Source of the DNA: G963704535 sp963704535
Lineage (GTDB): Bacteria > Chloroflexota > Chloroflexia > Chloroflexales > Roseiflexaceae
DNA length: 64,000 nt
Direction: 5' to 3'
NCBI GenBank assembly: GCA_963704535.1
Contig: OY969916.1
Location: forward strand, 1,674,001-1,738,000
Shown: positions 63,164-64,000 of the stretch, in pieces
Position numbering within the stretch: position 1 is the stretch's first letter
Layout: each line of letters starts with the position of its first letter
Translations under genes and position numbers: made by a program
Notes under the pieces: generated by a model
The model's database searches: none
The model's input: the letters and a program-made list of their open reading frames with translations, nothing else
Told to the model about the DNA's origin: nothing

Positions 63164-64000
63164 GGCCACTCCTCCGGCTGCCGGCTCGGCGCAAGGCCAG
63201 CCAGACGAGCGGCGAAGTTTGTATCGGCATCGTCTAGGTCGGTCAGGCGGCCATCGACATCGGCCTGGCGATTCTCCAGTTCGGCCAGGCGGCCTTCGGC
63301 CTGGGCCAGGCGAATCTGGGCTTTGATCAGCTCATGGCCGAGCGCGGCCAGCCCATCGTGCAGCTCGCGGATGCGGGCGTAGGCTCGATCCTCCTGCTGG
63401 TCCAGTGTCGCATACAGGTCGCTGCGCCGGGCGTCGGCGTTCTCGGCCAGCGCGTCGAGCGCCCGCGCGACGGCGGCGTTATGCCCATTCTGCTGCTCGA
63501 TCAGCGGCACGATGAAGGGCCGCACGATCTGCTCGACCAGCAGCCGCCGGATGCGGCCGACCAGCCCGCCGGGCAACGGCGGCTCGCGCACCTGCCAGTT
63601 GGCGGCGCTGGCTGCGAGCGCGGTGTTGCGGGCGGCGTCCTGCTCACGGGCGCGCGCGTCGCGCTGGGCGACCTCGGCGAGCGCCTCGGACTGGTCGTCC
63701 TCGGCTTCGGGTGGCGGCGCGGGCGGCTCGGCCGGGCGCAGCGGGCGGTCGGGCGCGCGGCGCGGGTGGCGGCAGAACTCCAGTAGCGGTGCGGCCACGC
63801 GCTCCCAGGTGTACTCGGCGGCGACGGCGCGGGCGCGTTCGGCGCAGCCGCGCCGCTGCTCGTCGTCGGAGAGCAGCGCGATCAGTGCGGCGGCGGTCGC
63901 TTCGACATCGCCGGGCGCGACGACGCGGCCCAGGTTGCGGGCGGCCACCAGCGCTGCGGCGGCGTCGCCGGCGCTGACGACGCTGGGCAGGCCAGCCCAT
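63160..64000 (-). CDS. GT4 glycosyltransferase, C-terminal part (runs off the window)
   Basis: The frame is open to base 64000, so the N-terminal part lies outside. The visible start GLPSVVSAGDAAAALVAARN and VVAPGDVEATAAALIALLSD are the end of a GT4 catalytic domain. It is followed by a tail like that of copies A and B: GGLVGRIRRLLVEQIVRPF, PLIEQQNGHNAAVARAL, then a coiled coil (AQAEGRLAELENRQADVDGR). First visible gene of the minus-strand glycan operon; its stop overlaps the GT2 start. Confidence 0.8.
   Translation of the reverse strand, partial: WAGLPSVVSAGDAAAALVAARNLGRVVAPGDVEATAAALIALLSDDEQRRGCAERARAVAAEYTWERVAAPLLEFCRHPRRAPDRPLRPAEPPAPPPEAEDDQSEALAEVAQRDARAREQDAARNTALAASAANWQVREPPLPGGLVGRIRRLLVEQIVRPFIVPLIEQQNGHNAAVARALDALAENADARRSDLYATLDQQEDRAYARIRELHDGLAALGHELIKAQIRLAQAEGRLAELENRQADVDGRLTDLDDADTNFAARLAGLAPSRQPEEWP

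Noticed and set aside
1..64000. tRNA, rRNA and riboswitch genes
   Set aside because: No cloverleaf, rRNA-like or known riboswitch pattern was recognised by eye; a covariance-model scan would be needed to exclude small ones.

Overview
The window is GC-rich, gene-dense DNA with long one-direction gene runs. Several traits together point to a filamentous member of the Chloroflexota (Chloroflexia; Roseiflexus/Kouleothrix/Chloroflexus-like): MalT/LuxR-type giant regulators, exported proteins ending in a (F/Y/L)LP(L/V)xxR tail, an IS701-like element, a giant tubulin-like protein next to a von Willebrand A protein, and very abundant palindromic and 7-bp-period repeats. This assignment is an inference from gene content, not from a marker gene.

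Layout. 1-4018: end of a secreted subtilase and a broken MalT/LuxR regulator carrying two palindromic repeat insertions. 4263-6579: a DUF2306 membrane protein convergent with a cyclic-nucleotide-binding/ferredoxin fusion. 6927-17343: a signalling block with two chemoreceptors that share an almost identical C-terminal half, CheB, CheR, and (opposite strand) a GAF/PAS histidine kinase with its response regulator. 18020-33542: one long + strand run made of a Roadblock/LC7 protein, a DUF4388 (PATAN) protein, a membrane-anchored VWA protein, a giant tubulin/FtsZ-like GTPase with a SHOCT tail, a membrane-tethered protein kinase, a roughly 1080-residue helical repeat protein and a proline-rich membrane protein. 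This run is the best candidate for a poorly described multi-component system (cytoskeletal or membrane-remodelling). 33655-44430: phosphoesterase, RecQ with an N-terminal TPR region, a DUF5678/retropepsin pair, a four-gene DUF488/lipoprotein/dual-OB operon, a GH99-like secreted glycosidase, and an epimerase/DUF4386 operon behind a strong palindromic operator. 44700-50414: a lower-GC accessory patch with an IS701-like element, a Ser/Thr/Pro-repeat membrane protein and two poorly characterised genes. 50598-64000: minus-strand surface-glycan genes, namely an FG-GAP exported protein, two methyltransferases, two near-identical GT4 genes, two more GT4 paralogues with N-terminal beta-sandwich domains, one GT2 and one partial GT4.

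Two genome-wide themes stand out. First, repeats: (a) a family of ~105-bp elements with terminal inverted repeats AGAGGCTGTCTGAAAAGG and an inner hairpin of the form TTGAGGGG-CGG-CCCCTCAA, sitting next to or across stop codons; (b) tandem heptanucleotide repeats (GAACAAA, CGCAACA, AATTCTC, GTTTCAC, GATAGAG and others) often arranged as inverted pairs and repeatedly found inside coding sequence. Second, many otherwise well-conserved genes are broken by single-base frame changes (regulator at 1.2-4.0 kb, CNB/ferredoxin, histidine kinase, VWA, tubulin-like, helical repeat protein, proline-rich protein). So many breaks in healthy-looking genes suggest draft-sequence indels more than decay, and joined coordinates are given for those genes.

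Functionally the window joins sensing (receptors, CheB/CheR, kinase/regulator), an internal tubulin-like/VWA/kinase apparatus with Roadblock and PATAN proteins at its head, and the production of surface glycans, as might suit a filamentous, surface-associated bacterium.
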